Source: a virus. From it: a DNA stretch of 64,000 nt. The stretch lies in the IMG/VR virus record IMGVR_UViG_3300010389_000006, positions 1 through 64,000 of that record. The stretch is one strand, 5' to 3'. Numbering within the stretch: position 1 is the stretch's first letter; each line of letters begins with the position of its first letter. This document shows, one piece after another, positions 1-12,700 of the stretch. The translations under genes were made by a program, and so were the position numbers. A model generated the notes under the pieces. The model was not told the origin of the DNA. It saw only the letters and a program-made list of their open reading frames with translations, and did not search any database.

Positions 1-30
1 TGCAAACACAGTAGAATACCTCATGCATAA

Positions 31-103
31 GGGGAATTAGCTCAGTTGGTAGAGCACCTGCTTTGCAAGCAGGCTGTCAGGAGTTCGAGTCTCCTATTCT
101 CCA
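31..103 (+). tRNA. tRNA-Ala (UGC anticodon)
   Basis: A complete cloverleaf can be drawn. The 7-bp acceptor stem GGGGAAT/ATTCTCC has one G-U pair, the D-arm carries AGCTCAGTTGG, the anticodon stem CCTGC/GCAGG encloses TTTGCAA with TGC at 64-66, and the T-loop is GTTCGAGTC. The discriminator base is A at 103 and no CCA is encoded. A second tRNA follows 27 bp downstream, so this looks like the end of a phage tRNA cluster that may continue upstream of the window. Confidence 0.96.
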
Positions 104-130
104 TTCGCTATTCGGAAATAGCGAATACAT

Positions 131-203
131 TCCTCTATAGCTCAGTCGGTAGAGCGAGTGACTGTTAATCACTATGTCCCTGGTTCGAGCCCAGGTGGAG
201 GAG
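131..203 (+). tRNA. tRNA-Asn (GUU anticodon)
   Basis: The acceptor stem TCCTCTA/TGGAGGA, a D-arm with AGCTCAGTCGG, the anticodon stem AGTGA/TCACT enclosing CTGTTAA (GTT at 164-166), and the T-loop GTTCGAGCC form a canonical tRNA. The discriminator base is G and CCA is not encoded. It is probably co-transcribed with the tRNA-Ala upstream and the HNH gene downstream, ending at the terminator near 651-683. Confidence 0.95.
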
Positions 204-276
204 TTATGAGAGGCGATTGTACATGGTCTGAACAGTTTGGATACATCTACATATGTCTAGCAGAAGTTTCTAGGTT

Positions 277-627
277 ATGCCTTATAAAGATAAAGAAGAA
301 AATCGTAAGTATCAGCGTGAGTGGGCTAGAAAGAATTCTAAGACTCGTAAGGAAAATCAGATTAGTTATGCGAGGAGAAAGCAGATAGTAGATGAAGCAA
401 AGAGTCATTCATGTATTATTTGCAACAAAGAGTTTCCATCTGTCGTAATGGATTTAATTCACGTTGATCCATCACCACAAAAGTATAGTGTATCAAAATT
501 ATTACAGTTTGCTAGTTATCAAACTCTAAAGCAAGAGATAGACAAGTGTGCTCCAATATGTGCTAACTGCCATAGACTATTGGAGAACGGGTTAGTTGAG
601 CTACCACCACTCATCATGGTGCCTTAG
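277..627 (+). CDS. HNH homing-endonuclease-like protein, 116 aa
   Basis: A small basic protein with a lysine/arginine-rich N-terminus (residues 1-36) that would suit DNA binding. An HNH core follows: C46-x2-C49, then the D59-x2-H62-x-D64 motif, then C95-x2-C98-H99-R100. The four cysteines look like the structural zinc site of this family. Proteins of this size and motif order are common next to tRNA genes in cyanophages, where they act as free-standing homing nucleases; that role is inferred here. The start is the ATG at 277, because it gives the full N-terminal basic region. The catalytic part is compact, so activity is not certain. A 10-bp direct repeat (267-276 and 671-680) flanks the gene. 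Confidence 0.8.
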   Translation: MPYKDKEENRKYQREWARKNSKTRKENQISYARRKQIVDEAKSHSCIICNKEFPSVVMDLIHVDPSPQKYSVSKLLQFASYQTLKQEIDKCAPICANCHRLLENGLVELPPLIMVP

Positions 628-650
628 GGTTCAAATCTTGTCATCCCGAA

Positions 651-683
651 AACTTAGAACCCTATTGGGGTTTCTAGGTTTTT
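651..683 (+). terminator. Rho-independent terminator
   Basis: The arms AACTTAGAACCC (651-662) and GGGGTTTCTAGGTT (667-680) pair around the loop TATT, with one bulged A and one G-U pair, and T residues follow. It would end transcription of the tRNA/HNH unit just before the late promoter at 688. Confidence 0.75.
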
Positions 684-687
684 CTGG

Positions 688-695
688 TATAAATA
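688..695 (+). promoter_or_regulatory. T4-type late promoter
   Basis: The box TATAAATA is a perfect match to the T4 late promoter -10 element recognised by gp55. It lies 36 bp upstream of the giant fibre gene start at 732 and just after a terminator, so it opens the late fibre operon. No -35 element is expected. Confidence 0.85.
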
Positions 696-731
696 AACCC
701 GAGGACAAAGTTTTGTAAGGTCAGGGTAATC

Positions 732-3700
732 ATGCCATTAACACGTTTAGATAATCTTATCAGCTCAAAAACTGGTAAGTATCTTTATGTTTCTCCAGAC
801 GATTTTAATGCTACAGATTCGTTATCTAATAGAGGTAATTCGCCTGTAACACCATTTAAGAGTATCCAACGTGCTTTCCTAGAGATTGCTCGTTATTCTT
901 ATACTCCTGGTCCATCTAACGATAGATTTGACCAGTTCAGCATCATGCTGATGCCTGGTATTCACTACATTGACAACCGCCCTGGTCTAGTAGATACCGC
1001 TGGTATTGATGAGTTCTCATTCAATCAGATCCTCAACTCATGGGGTGATGATCCTATCCTTGATGTAGGTAATCCTGATAACGTCCTTTGGAAGTTCAAC
1101 AACACTGAGGGTGGTGCTATCATCCCTCGTGGTTCCTCACTCGTTGGTTATGACCTTCGTAGAACAACTGTTCGTCCTCTCTATGTTCCCGATCCTGCAT
1201 CGGTAACAGTTCCTCGTTCTGCTATCTTTAACGTAACTGGTGGTTGCTACTTCTGGCAGTTCACTCTAAAGGATGGTCAAACAACTGCTGAATCTCCTCT
1301 ATTCAACCCTGCTACTGGTAGTGGTGAAGTTTACTATGATCCTACTGACTTCACCAAGAAAGCAGCACCTAACTTCTCTCACCACAAACTAACTGTATTT
1401 GAATACGCAGACAAAGAAGAACTGCAAATCTATTACAGAAAAGTTGCTAAGGCATTCTCCCAGTATCAACCAACCATTGATGATGTATCCCCCGAGGGTA
1501 TTCCTGAGTTTGACTTTAACATTCAGGAAAACAGAATCGTTGGTCCTCTATCTGACTCTCGTGTTATTGAGTCGCTTAAGTTTACTGATGCTACAACCAA
1601 TCCTTCTATCCCAGCATCTACAACTGAGATTGAAGTAACAACAAAGGTTGACCACGGATACTTTGCTGGTCAGTTTGTTGCTATCTCTGGTACAGAAGTT
1701 GATGATGAGATTGAAGGTTTCTGGGGAATCTATGACATCTCTGATGATCCTCGTAAGTTCACCTACCGTGTTCCTTTCGTTGTATCTGGTATCGGTCAGG
1801 GTCTATCCTCAGGTATTGAGGTTAGCGTAGATACTACTCCTGCACTAGGTCAGAACGCACAGGTTCTTGCTGAAGTTGACTCTGTTGAGTCCGCATCTCC
1901 TTATGTCTTCAACGTCTCAATCCGTTCGGTCTGGGGTATTTGTGGTATCTGGGCAAATGGTCTGAAAGCCACTGGATTCAAATCCATGGTTATCGCTCAG
2001 TACACGGGTGTTTCGCTCCAGAGAGACGACAGAGCGTTTATCCGCTACGATGAGTATGCTAACACTTGGAACCAAGCATCACTAGTAGACGCATTTGCTA
2101 CGGTTCCTTATCACGCGAAGGGTGATTCCTACTGGAAGGATGACTGGAGAAACTTCCACGTTCGTGCTTCGGAAGATGCATTCATCCAGAACGTTTCGAT
2201 CTTCGCTGTTGGTTTTGCTGATCACTTCCTGATGGAGTCGGGTGGTGATATGTCGATCACCAACTCTAACTCAAACTTCGGTAATACCTCACTACACGCT
2301 ATTGGTTTCAAAGGATTCTCCTTCAACCAAGATAAGGCAGGTTATATTACCGACATCATTCCACCTCAGCAAGTTACTGAGAGTGAGACAAACAGAGAGA
2401 AAGTTCTCTACTATACTATTGATGTTCAGGGATCTATCCAAGATCCAAACAATACAACCAAACTATATCTTGGCGGTACAGATCTAGACAATCCTCTTGA
2501 TCGTCCTGCTGCTACTATCGGTGGATATAGAGTTGGTGGTAAGTCAAATGATAAACTCTATGTTAAACTAGACCAGAAGAATGGTATTGATACCTTTGAG
2601 GCATCACTACAACCAACTGGTTTCGTTAAGTATATTGCAAAGGGTTCTGTACTAAACCCATCTGATTTCACGGGTAGCAACCTAGATTACGGCGGTGGTA
2701 TCACTGGTGATCTTAATGTTAGCGTAGATGCTGCTAACTTGATTGCTAGCAACCGTCGCATGATTCAGGAGGAAGTCTTCGGTTATATCCTAGAGAAGTA
2801 TCCAAGACTCCAGAACATTTCATATGTTAATCCTGGTCTAGATCCTGCTGCTGGTCGCTACTTTGATTCACGCAACCTAATCCTCAACAACCGTCAGGAG
2901 ATTGTTGACACAGCATACGCTCAGATGCTGGAAACATTCCCCAACTATGATGGCAACAATGGTAATACATTTGGTGATAAGTGTAAGCGTGATATCGGAT
3001 TTGTTGTTGATGCTATTGCAGAAGACCTCAGAGATGGTGGCAACGCTAACATCATTGCTGCAACCAGAGAATACTTTGATGGCAATGGTGATCTAATTGA
3101 CAACGGTCTAGTTGGCGAAGAGCAACCTGCTGTATTTGCATTTAACAGAGCAAGAGATCTCTGCAAGAAAGCAATTGCTAACTTACTACAAGTTAAGGCG
3201 ACAATCTATGATCCAGAAGATCCCAGCATCCTAACTCCTTATGGTGTTGTCGCTGGTAGCACTGGTTCTGCTGCTCTAGGACTCAACAGCGAAGGTGTTA
3301 CTGTTGATGATGCTAACAAGCAAGATCCTGCTGGTCGTTATAAGGATGCTCGCAATCGTATTGTTGCTAACCGCGAGTTTATCCTTGACGCAGCACTAGC
3401 AGAAGTTGGTGTATACCATCCTGATTTCTACATTCCTGGTGATTCACAGACTAATTCAGATTCACGTTTTGCTGATGCTTACAGACTAATCCGTCGCAAC
3501 AGCAAGGAGATTTCGGATAGAGCACTTGCTGCTATTGCTGTAGACTATCCTGATTTCTACTTCCCAGGTGATGCTCAGACAACTGCTGATTCCCGCTTCT
3601 ACGATTCATATCGTTTGATTGAGCAGAATAAGGATCAGATTGTTGACACTGCCCTAGCACAGATTGCTGTAGAGTATCCTGATTTCTACTTCCCAGGTGA

Positions 3701-6700
3701 TGCACAAACAACTTCGACTTCTAGATTTGCTGATGCATATCGTCTAATCCAAGAAAACAAAACAGAGATTGTTGATGGATCATGGACTAACATGGTCGGT
3801 GCAAACCCTTCTGTTGCTGGAACTGAAACCAAGTGTAAGCGAGACTTGGGATACTTTGTTGATGCTATCTCCCTTGACGTATTCATGGGTGGCAACAAGT
3901 ATGCTCGTAAGTTTATCTCTGAATACTTTGATGGAAATGGTCAGTTCATCACCAATGGACTAGATGGTGAGGAAGCAGCAAGCAAGCGTGCTTTTGAAGA
4001 AGCAAGAGACTTCATGCGTCAAGCAGTTGCTAACCAGTTGACTGAAAGGGATCTTAGTGTAACTGCTGATCCTGCTACTGGTTCTAACTTAGATCCAGCA
4101 TCTTGTGCTGATGTCCAGTCTGCAATTGATACTCTAACTGCAATTGCAATTGACGTTCTAGATTCCAATTCAGCTAACTACAGAAGTCTTGCTGGTCTAC
4201 CTGCAGAAACTCCTTACACAAGTGAGACAGGAGAACTCAAGTGCCGTAGAGATATTGGATACTTTGTTGATGCAGTTGCACTTGACATCTTCACCCGTGG
4301 CAATGAGTATTCACACAGATTTGCTACCGAATACTTTGATGCAAACGGAAGTCCAATCAGCAACGGTCTTGTAGGTGAGACAGCAGAAAGTATTACTGCT
4401 TTCAACAAGGCAAGAGACATGATGAAACTTGCCGTCACCAACGGACTTTATGAGAAGGATCTAACTATCACTGCTGATCCTAACACTGCTCCTGACAATC
4501 AAGATCCTACATCTTGTGCCGATGTTCAGTCTGCAATTGACACACTAACCAGTATTGCTGTAATATTCATCCAGAATGGAAACCTTAACTCAATGCCTAT
4601 TGAGGTCAATAAGGGATCTGCTCCTGCTGGAATGACGAAGTGTGGTCGTGATATTGGATACTTTATTGATGCTATTGGTGTTGACATCTTCACTGGAAGC
4701 AATAAGCACACAAGAACATTCATTAAGCAATACTTTGATGGTAATACCCCAATCTCTAATGGTATTCATTCCACTCAACTAGAGAAAGATGCTAGCGAAA
4801 CTGCATTTGAAACCGCTGCAAACTTTATGCGTCAGGCAGTTTCAAACCAACTGTACTACAGAGATCTAACTATCACTGCTGACCCAGCAACTGGAGACAA
4901 CGAAGATCCAGCATCTTGTGCTAACGTACAATCGCAGATTACAACTCTAGCGACTTACGTAACTGATTCTCTAGCTGCTGGTTATAATGTCGCTAGCGAT
5001 CTACCTGCTGAGACTCCTTCTAACTTCCTAACAGGTGAGACTAAGTGCCGCAGAGACATCGGACATATTGTTGATGCTGTTGCACAGGATCTCTGGTTTG
5101 GTGGTAATGAGTATACCATTGCTGCAACTAAGGAATACTTCAACAACAATGCTCTAATCAGCAACGGTGTTGACAACGAAGTTGGTCCTTCTATCACTGC
5201 ATTCAAACGTGCTGCCGATCTAATGAATCGTGCAGTTAACAACCAATACTATGATCGTGATCTAACTCTAACTCTAGATCAGGTTGGTGATCCTGCATTC
5301 GTCGCTGACATTCATGCTGATGCATATAACCTTGTTCTAGATAATAAAGAGTTCATTGCTAAGGAAGCATATGAGCGTATGCTTACCGCATATCCTTCTT
5401 ATGCTCCACAATCTGGAAACACTGAGCAAGACTGCCTAGATGACGTTTATGACGTTCTAGAAGAGGTAATGTATGATGTTAAGTTTGGTGGAAATGCTAG
5501 AACTTATGATGCTGCTGAAGTTTATGTAACTAACACACTTAACGGAGAAGCAATTGAAACCTTCATTGACGCTGAGCGTGATGAAGCAGCAAGAGTATTC
5601 TCTGAAGCAAAGACAATTGCTATCCAGTGTTTAAGAAATGAGACTGTAAGCGTATCTGCTAACAACCCACTAACCCAGAAGAAGGATCTAACAATTGTAG
5701 ACGACTGGGATATTGAAGCTAAACTTCCTACATGTGGATCTGCAGCTGGTGCTGTTGACACCTTGATGGACATTATCATCCAAGCAATCGGAACTGATGC
5801 TGGTGTTGGCAACCTCAGTGGTGTTGTTAGAACTGCTCCTGCACAACCTACCACCTACACACTAGGCAACTGCTCTGATGTTCTGGCGACAATTGATACT
5901 CTTATCGGTATCGTTTGTGATTCTCTCCTTGCTGGAGATCTTGAATCACTACCACCTCTCAGCACTGGAAACTGGGATTGTGCAAACGTTCGTACCTCAA
6001 TCGAGAATCTATTTGATATTCTTACCGATGCAATCAGCAGTGGATCACTTGCTGATCTGCCAACTGTAAATGTTGGAGACTTCATTGTTAATGCTGAAGA
6101 GTCCAAGTGCTTCCGTGATGTATCTTACATCGTTGATGCTATTGTTAATGACCTCAGATATGGTGGCAACATCAACAGCATCCAAGCAGGTGAAGCATAC
6201 TTTGTTGGTGCTCAACTAGATTACATTGATGGTGAGGCAGTAGAAACTACTGATGCTTGGAACTATGTCGGTCAAATGGCAATCGCAGCAATGCGTAATT
6301 TTGACTTCCTTGCATTCAATTGTGTCACCACTAACTCTACTTCTCTGGTTAGCATCCCAACTCCAGACGGTGGAACTAGAGATGTTGCTGCTGCTTCAAT
6401 CATTGACGTTGGAGATACTAGTGGTATTCTAATTGGTATGAGACTTGAGGCTTATCCTACAGGTTCTTACACCAATGGATTACTCAACGCAGGTCTAACA
6501 TATGAAGACGATCACGTTGACACTAACATCCCAGCAGATGCTTATGTTAAGAGCATCATTGACTCTAACAGAATTGAGATTGGTGTAAATAACTCACGTC
6601 TTGAGACTGGAAACAATGTTAATTGTGGTCAGGTAAGCAGCAGTCAGAGCATCTACTTCACCTATCCTAAGGGACAGTGGGCAAATACACTTCCTGAGAC

Positions 6701-9700
6701 TGTAGTTGTTGGACCAGCAGGAACTGGCGAAGATGTCATTCAGGACACCACAACTTCTGCTTCTCAACGTGAGTGTGCTTCTACAGCAGCTGCTATCCTC
6801 CAGTTGACTGATAACATTACAACTATCATCAACACAGGATTAACTAAGACTGTAAATGGCATTGAAGTTCCTACCATTGATCGTGTAGAACCATCCTTCA
6901 ACACTGCTCTACTTGCATCTAGAGCAACTGTATTCACCATTGATACAACTGGTACTGGTTCAACTAACGCACACGACTTTGAGACTGGAACACCTGTAAG
7001 ACTTGTTCCACGTCCTCGCTTTGATGTCGCTAGCGGCAAGTATGTTGACGTTGATAAGCGTCTTGTCAGACTACCTAAGGGATTTGAAACTAACGAAACA
7101 TATTATGTAATCGCTCCTGGTAGAGCGACACAACCTGTTGATTACAGTGGAACCACATACTTCAACGGTGCTGATCAAACCAAGTTAATGCTTGCAACCT
7201 CTAAAGAGAATGCTGCTGCTGGTATCTACATCTACGCTGCTGAAACAGAGAGCATTGATCCTGATGTAGAGATTGATATCTACCAGTTTGTTATTGATGA
7301 TAAGTATGATCTCCATACTTATGCATGTAATCTTGTCAACACTGTTGTTGGTGGTATTGAAACTGATATCTCACACATCTTTGACAAGCCTTCACCTTCA
7401 ACCACACCTCAGAAGGTATTCTTCAGAGCAATTGAAGGTAGCGATCTACCAGATCTATCTACATCATACGCTAATGATCCTACTGTCGCTATCACCTCTG
7501 GTGTTAATGCAGGTAAGATCAATCCTAACGTTGAATTCTATGTTCGCTATCAAACCAGCAAGGTCTTCACAATTCACAAGAGTCTTGCTGATGCACAAGC
7601 AAACGTAACCCCAATCCAATTCAACAATCAGAACGGACCATTCAGAGTATTTGCTAACAAGAAGCGTAGTCCAATGCGCTTTGATCCATACTTCAATGGT
7701 GCTGATACTGATAATGGTAAGTGGTATCTCAATTGTGTTGATAGAATCACTGGCGAGTCAAACACTGATATTGTATACAGAGAAATCTTCTACAGAATTA
7801 ATGAGACTGACTACGCTAGCAAGCCTACCACAACTGATACATGGTATGAGCGTGTTAATGACGAAAGAGAAGCAAACGAGAGAACCTATAAACTCCGTTA
7901 TGTCATTCCTAAGTACATTGAGAATGCAAGAGATCCTATCAATGGATTTGTCATTAAGACAAGAACTGACGATACTCGTAGATTAGTTCCTCAGAAAGTT
8001 CTACTCAAGCCTGTCGCTGGTAATGTTTATGGTGCTCGTTTTGAGAACCCACAGCAACCAGGAGAATTCATCGGTTATACTCAAGCAGACTTTGATGCTG
8101 ATGATACCCTCAATCAGGAGAATGCATACGATCCATTCAGAAGACCTCTAACTGGTGAGAACCAGGATACTGACTACAGAGCGATTGCAAGATTTAACTC
8201 TGGTATCGCTGCTACAATTCAGTCTGGTCGCTATGTTCAAGACGATCTAGATCCTGCTATTGAGTATCTAGAACTAACAGTCTTTGATCATGCTGTTGAT
8301 ACAAAGAACTTCCCTGGTCTAAGAAATGAGATCTTTACAACAGTCAAGATTTCTGCTCCTCAGGGCGGCGACTTTGTTCCTAACAAGACCCAGAAAATCA
8401 ACACTAACGCTGTCTCGTTCACTGGTAATTCTTCTGGTACTGCTTACATTCACGCTTACTACACTGTAGAAGGTGATCACTTCCTAATCCTCAAGGGTAT
8501 CAGTGGTGCTAAGGGTATCAATTCCCTAGAGTTTAGTGAGTTTGCTAACACCAGATTCCAACAGGGTAATGTCTTTGCTGATATGCTGGAAGACCAGGAT
8601 ATGGGCAAATCGCTACCTCTGAAGACACATATCCGAAAAAATTTCCCAGAGTATTATTACAAGCAAAACGGCGCTAACGTTTATACCATCACCCCTGGTG
8701 ATCGTATTCAGGATGACGCTGGTATTGAATACTACGTTTACTCTGTTGCAGATGCTGGAGTCATTGAAGATACCTTCTACATCTTTGATAGTCAAGAACT
8801 CCAGAAGCGTATCCCAGGTCAGCAAGATGGTGTCTACTATCTAACTGCTCTCCGTGGTAATATCTCACCTTATCCAACTGGTGCTGGTGTATCTACCAAC
8901 TTCCGTAAGTTTAAGTTCTCTCAACCTGTAGGTAAGATTTATCCTCTCAACTACAGAAATGATCCTCTCTGGTTCACCAAGAATGGTACAACTGAGCAAG
9001 AGAAGAACTACTACTCACAGTTGATTGATCCACCTCAGTCATACTCTGCTGCTGACAACTACATTCATGGTAAGGTCACAGTTAACGACACCAAGAACTC
9101 TGTAACCAGAGAATTGATGTATGACTTGACAAATCAACCAGCATTTGTAGAGAACACATATACTGGTTCTAATGAAATCAAGGCACAGACAGGTAATGCA
9201 ACTTCTGGTTCAGAAGATCGTCGCATTCCTATCTCTGGTGATAGTGGAGTTATCACTGATCAGAGATACTACGTTGAACTTCGTAGACCATCTATTGCTC
9301 GTGCTGGAAACCATACGTTTGAATACCTTGGTTTCGGTCCTGGAAACTACTCCACAGGTCTCCCAGCGCGTCAGGAGATCGTTCTAGAACCCGAAGAGGA
9401 CTTCTACGCACAAAGTAAGAAACAGGACGCTGGTATCGTCTTCTACACGGGTATTAACTCCCAGGGTGATCTCTACATCGGTAATAGAAGAATCAACGCT
9501 ATTACTGGTGAAGAAACCTTCATCGATAGAGCAGTTCTTGCTGACGATGGAGATGCTGATGACGTAATCGGACAACTTGTTACCACGTTTGACACGCCTG
9601 TAACGTTTAACCAGAACATCACAATCGTTGGTGGTCCAGATGGTGAACTCGTTAACAATGTTAACTCACCTCTACTAATCAACGTTCCTGATCAGCAACT

Positions 9701-12700
9701 AACAAATCAAAATGCTCCTCTAGTAATCTACTCACTAGTAAGCGCATCTGATCCTGTAACTGGTCTCCCACAAGATGCTACCCTCAACAGAGATAGCTTC
9801 TTCCCCAACGCTACTGGTGATATTCGCATCGGTAAGAACAGAGTTGATGCTGCTATCTTTGGATTCAACTCAAGAGGTTCAGGTCAAGGTTATAAGATCC
9901 AGACATCTTCCCCAGGTGGAATTGGTTCTAACGTCACGCCTAACCAGGACGAGATTGTTTCTGCTGGTGGTTCTAGACTCAATGCTGAACAGTACATCAC
10001 TTATGGTGGAACTGTTCTTCCTGAGACTGGTGATCTTACCCTCAAGGGTGGTTCAATCGGTAAGAATGGATCACTTGGTTGGATCTATGCTAACATCTAC
10101 ACTGATATTCCTAACAATATCATCGCTGCTCTAGAGGTTATCGTAGATCAGAGCGTAAACATTGCTAAGTTTACCTTCATTGATACCAGCAACAATGAAG
10201 TTTCTATTGGATCGCTCAATATCAAGGCAAGTTCTGAGATTAGAATTAACAATCTCAACTACAATGGTCTTGTTAATGGAACTTGGAAGGTAGTTAATAC
10301 TCCATCTTATCCATACAATCCAGCAGAAAACTACGTTTACTTTGAAATCAACCCAAGAACAGGATCACCAATTGGTGCATTCAACTTAACTTGGAGCGAT
10401 ATTCTAAATGATGCAGAGAATCCTTCACCAAATGCTGTTGTTTCGTTCTCTGTATCTAACTGGAAGGAAGTAGGTGTTCTAGGTTCTGAAGCAATCAGAA
10501 CTGAGACTGAGACCTATGGAGACTTCAAACTAGGTATTAACACAATTGCAAGAGCAACTCACAGTGCATATACCAATGCATTTGTTGAGACTCAGAACAC
10601 TGATCCTCGTGCTAACCTAGACGTTGTTGGTAATGCATACATCAGCGGTCGTAAGATGACTGACTGGTTGGCAGAAGATAACTACAACGCTCGTGAGAGA
10701 AATAGAATCTCTGATGCATTTGTTGTTGGTTGGAACGATGAAGCTTCACCTAACAGCAATGACATTGATGCTGTTGTCGCTGCATTCCGTATCTCAACTA
10801 TTAACTCTGCAATTCTAGAGTCTGGTAGAGGAGACAACGAGAACAAGGTTGGTATTAACATCACCAACGCAGAACTAGATAGAGCACTTGTAGTCAAGGG
10901 TGACGCTAGATTTACTGAAGATGTACGCTTTGAGCGTGATATTGAAGTTAATGGTAATGGCACAATTGCCGAGATCAGAACTTCTGAGACCGTTGGTACT
11001 TTCAATCTACTCAACGATCCTACGTTCGTTGGTGGTGATGACTCTGCAGGACTCAATCTTGCTGGTTATGCTAAGACAATCAGAATTGGTGATTTCACAA
11101 CTGACGACCAGTGGATCTACATTGGTGATAAGGCAGCAGCAGACCAGTTTGTAAGAATTGGTAGTGCAGCAAATCACTCCAATATCTTTATCGGCAACAT
11201 TGATGCTGATGCTGCTATTTCCAGAACCAAGATTGGTGGTGCATACAACCGTCTATCTTCACTATCTACTGTTGACTTTGAGACCAAGCAGGTCACCTTT
11301 GCTGGTGATGTTACCTTCGGTCTTAACAAGCAATTAGGTGGCGACAGAAACGATGCTGAGCAAGTTGTTACGCTCAGAACTGAAGCAGGCGTTGTCAGCT
11401 TCTTCTCTGGTAATACTCAGACTATTGACTTTGCTCTAAACGCATCTGAAGTTAATATCGCTGGTCAGGGTGGTACAACAACAATCAGAAACAGTCTTGA
11501 AATTGATGGTGCTACAACCTTCAATTCAAGTGTTAAACTCTGTGGTGGTGTTTCTGCATTCTCCTTCGTTGGTGCAAGAGCACAACTTGGTTCCACTGCA
11601 TTTGCACATGATGATGGTATCCTCGGACCTACAACATTCAACCAGAACGTAGACCTAATCAACGTATTTGCTCTACCAGAGTCTGATCCAAACTACAACA
11701 GATTGGATACCGCTGGTTCTGATCCTTGGGGTGGTACTGAGTATCAGGCATTGATTCCTGGCGGTGGTCCTGAAGATGCTGATCTTCCTGCTCTAACTGG
11801 TGATCAGTATTATCTACCACTACTCAATGCTCCTGGCGATTACTTCCAAGAAGGTGATTACCTAATCCTTGATACTGTAGTTGATACTCTAGAGCAGACA
11901 CATCCTGAAATTGTACGTGTTGTTCCTGGTGGTCTAGTAGGTGCTGAATCTGCTCCTTACTACCTAATCGTTCAGAGACAACCATTCGGTACATTTACTG
12001 CACTCAAGACAAATCACCCAGATAGATCTAACCGTAGAACACCAATCTACAAGGTCAATATCGCATTTGATTCTACCTGGACTGAGCAAGCAATTGATGG
12101 TGCTGGTACAAACGAGAATATCTATCTCGCAACGTTTGGTGGAACTCTGCAAACTGGTAGAGATTACATCATCGTTGATCGTGAAGATACAAATGACGAT
12201 GGAGTCTTTGATCAGGGTGAAGTATTCAAACTTGTCTCTTCACTTGATCAGGTTAATAAGAAGTTCCAGATTCTTAGTGGTTGCCCAGATGGTGATGTTC
12301 TCTTTGAAGTTGACAGCGTCACTGGTGAGACAATCATCGGTAATGACGGTGTTGATGGGGAGAATGGAAAACTAACTATCAACGGATCGTTTAAATTTAA
12401 TGGCGGTTGTAAGACTGGATCTAAGACACAGTTTACTGGTAATGCACAGCAAGGTCTAACTACAATCACTGCAATCCCAGATACATCTGGTCTTGAAGTT
12501 GGTGATTATGTACAGATCTTCACTGGTGGCGGTACTGTTACCCTTGAGCAAAATAGATTCCCAGAAGATTCTGGTGAAACTAGATTCACTGATCCTCAAA
12601 TTGTCAGCATTGTTGGAAACGTTGTAACTCTGAACGTTCCATTCACTGGTGCTGGTTCACAAGAAGGAATCACATTTGAAGCTTCAACTGATGAGAAGTT

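Noticed and set aside
629-650. A third tRNA ending after the HNH gene
   Set aside because: Only a T-loop-like GTTCAAATC is present; the T stem does not pair and no matching acceptor, D or anticodon arm is found upstream.
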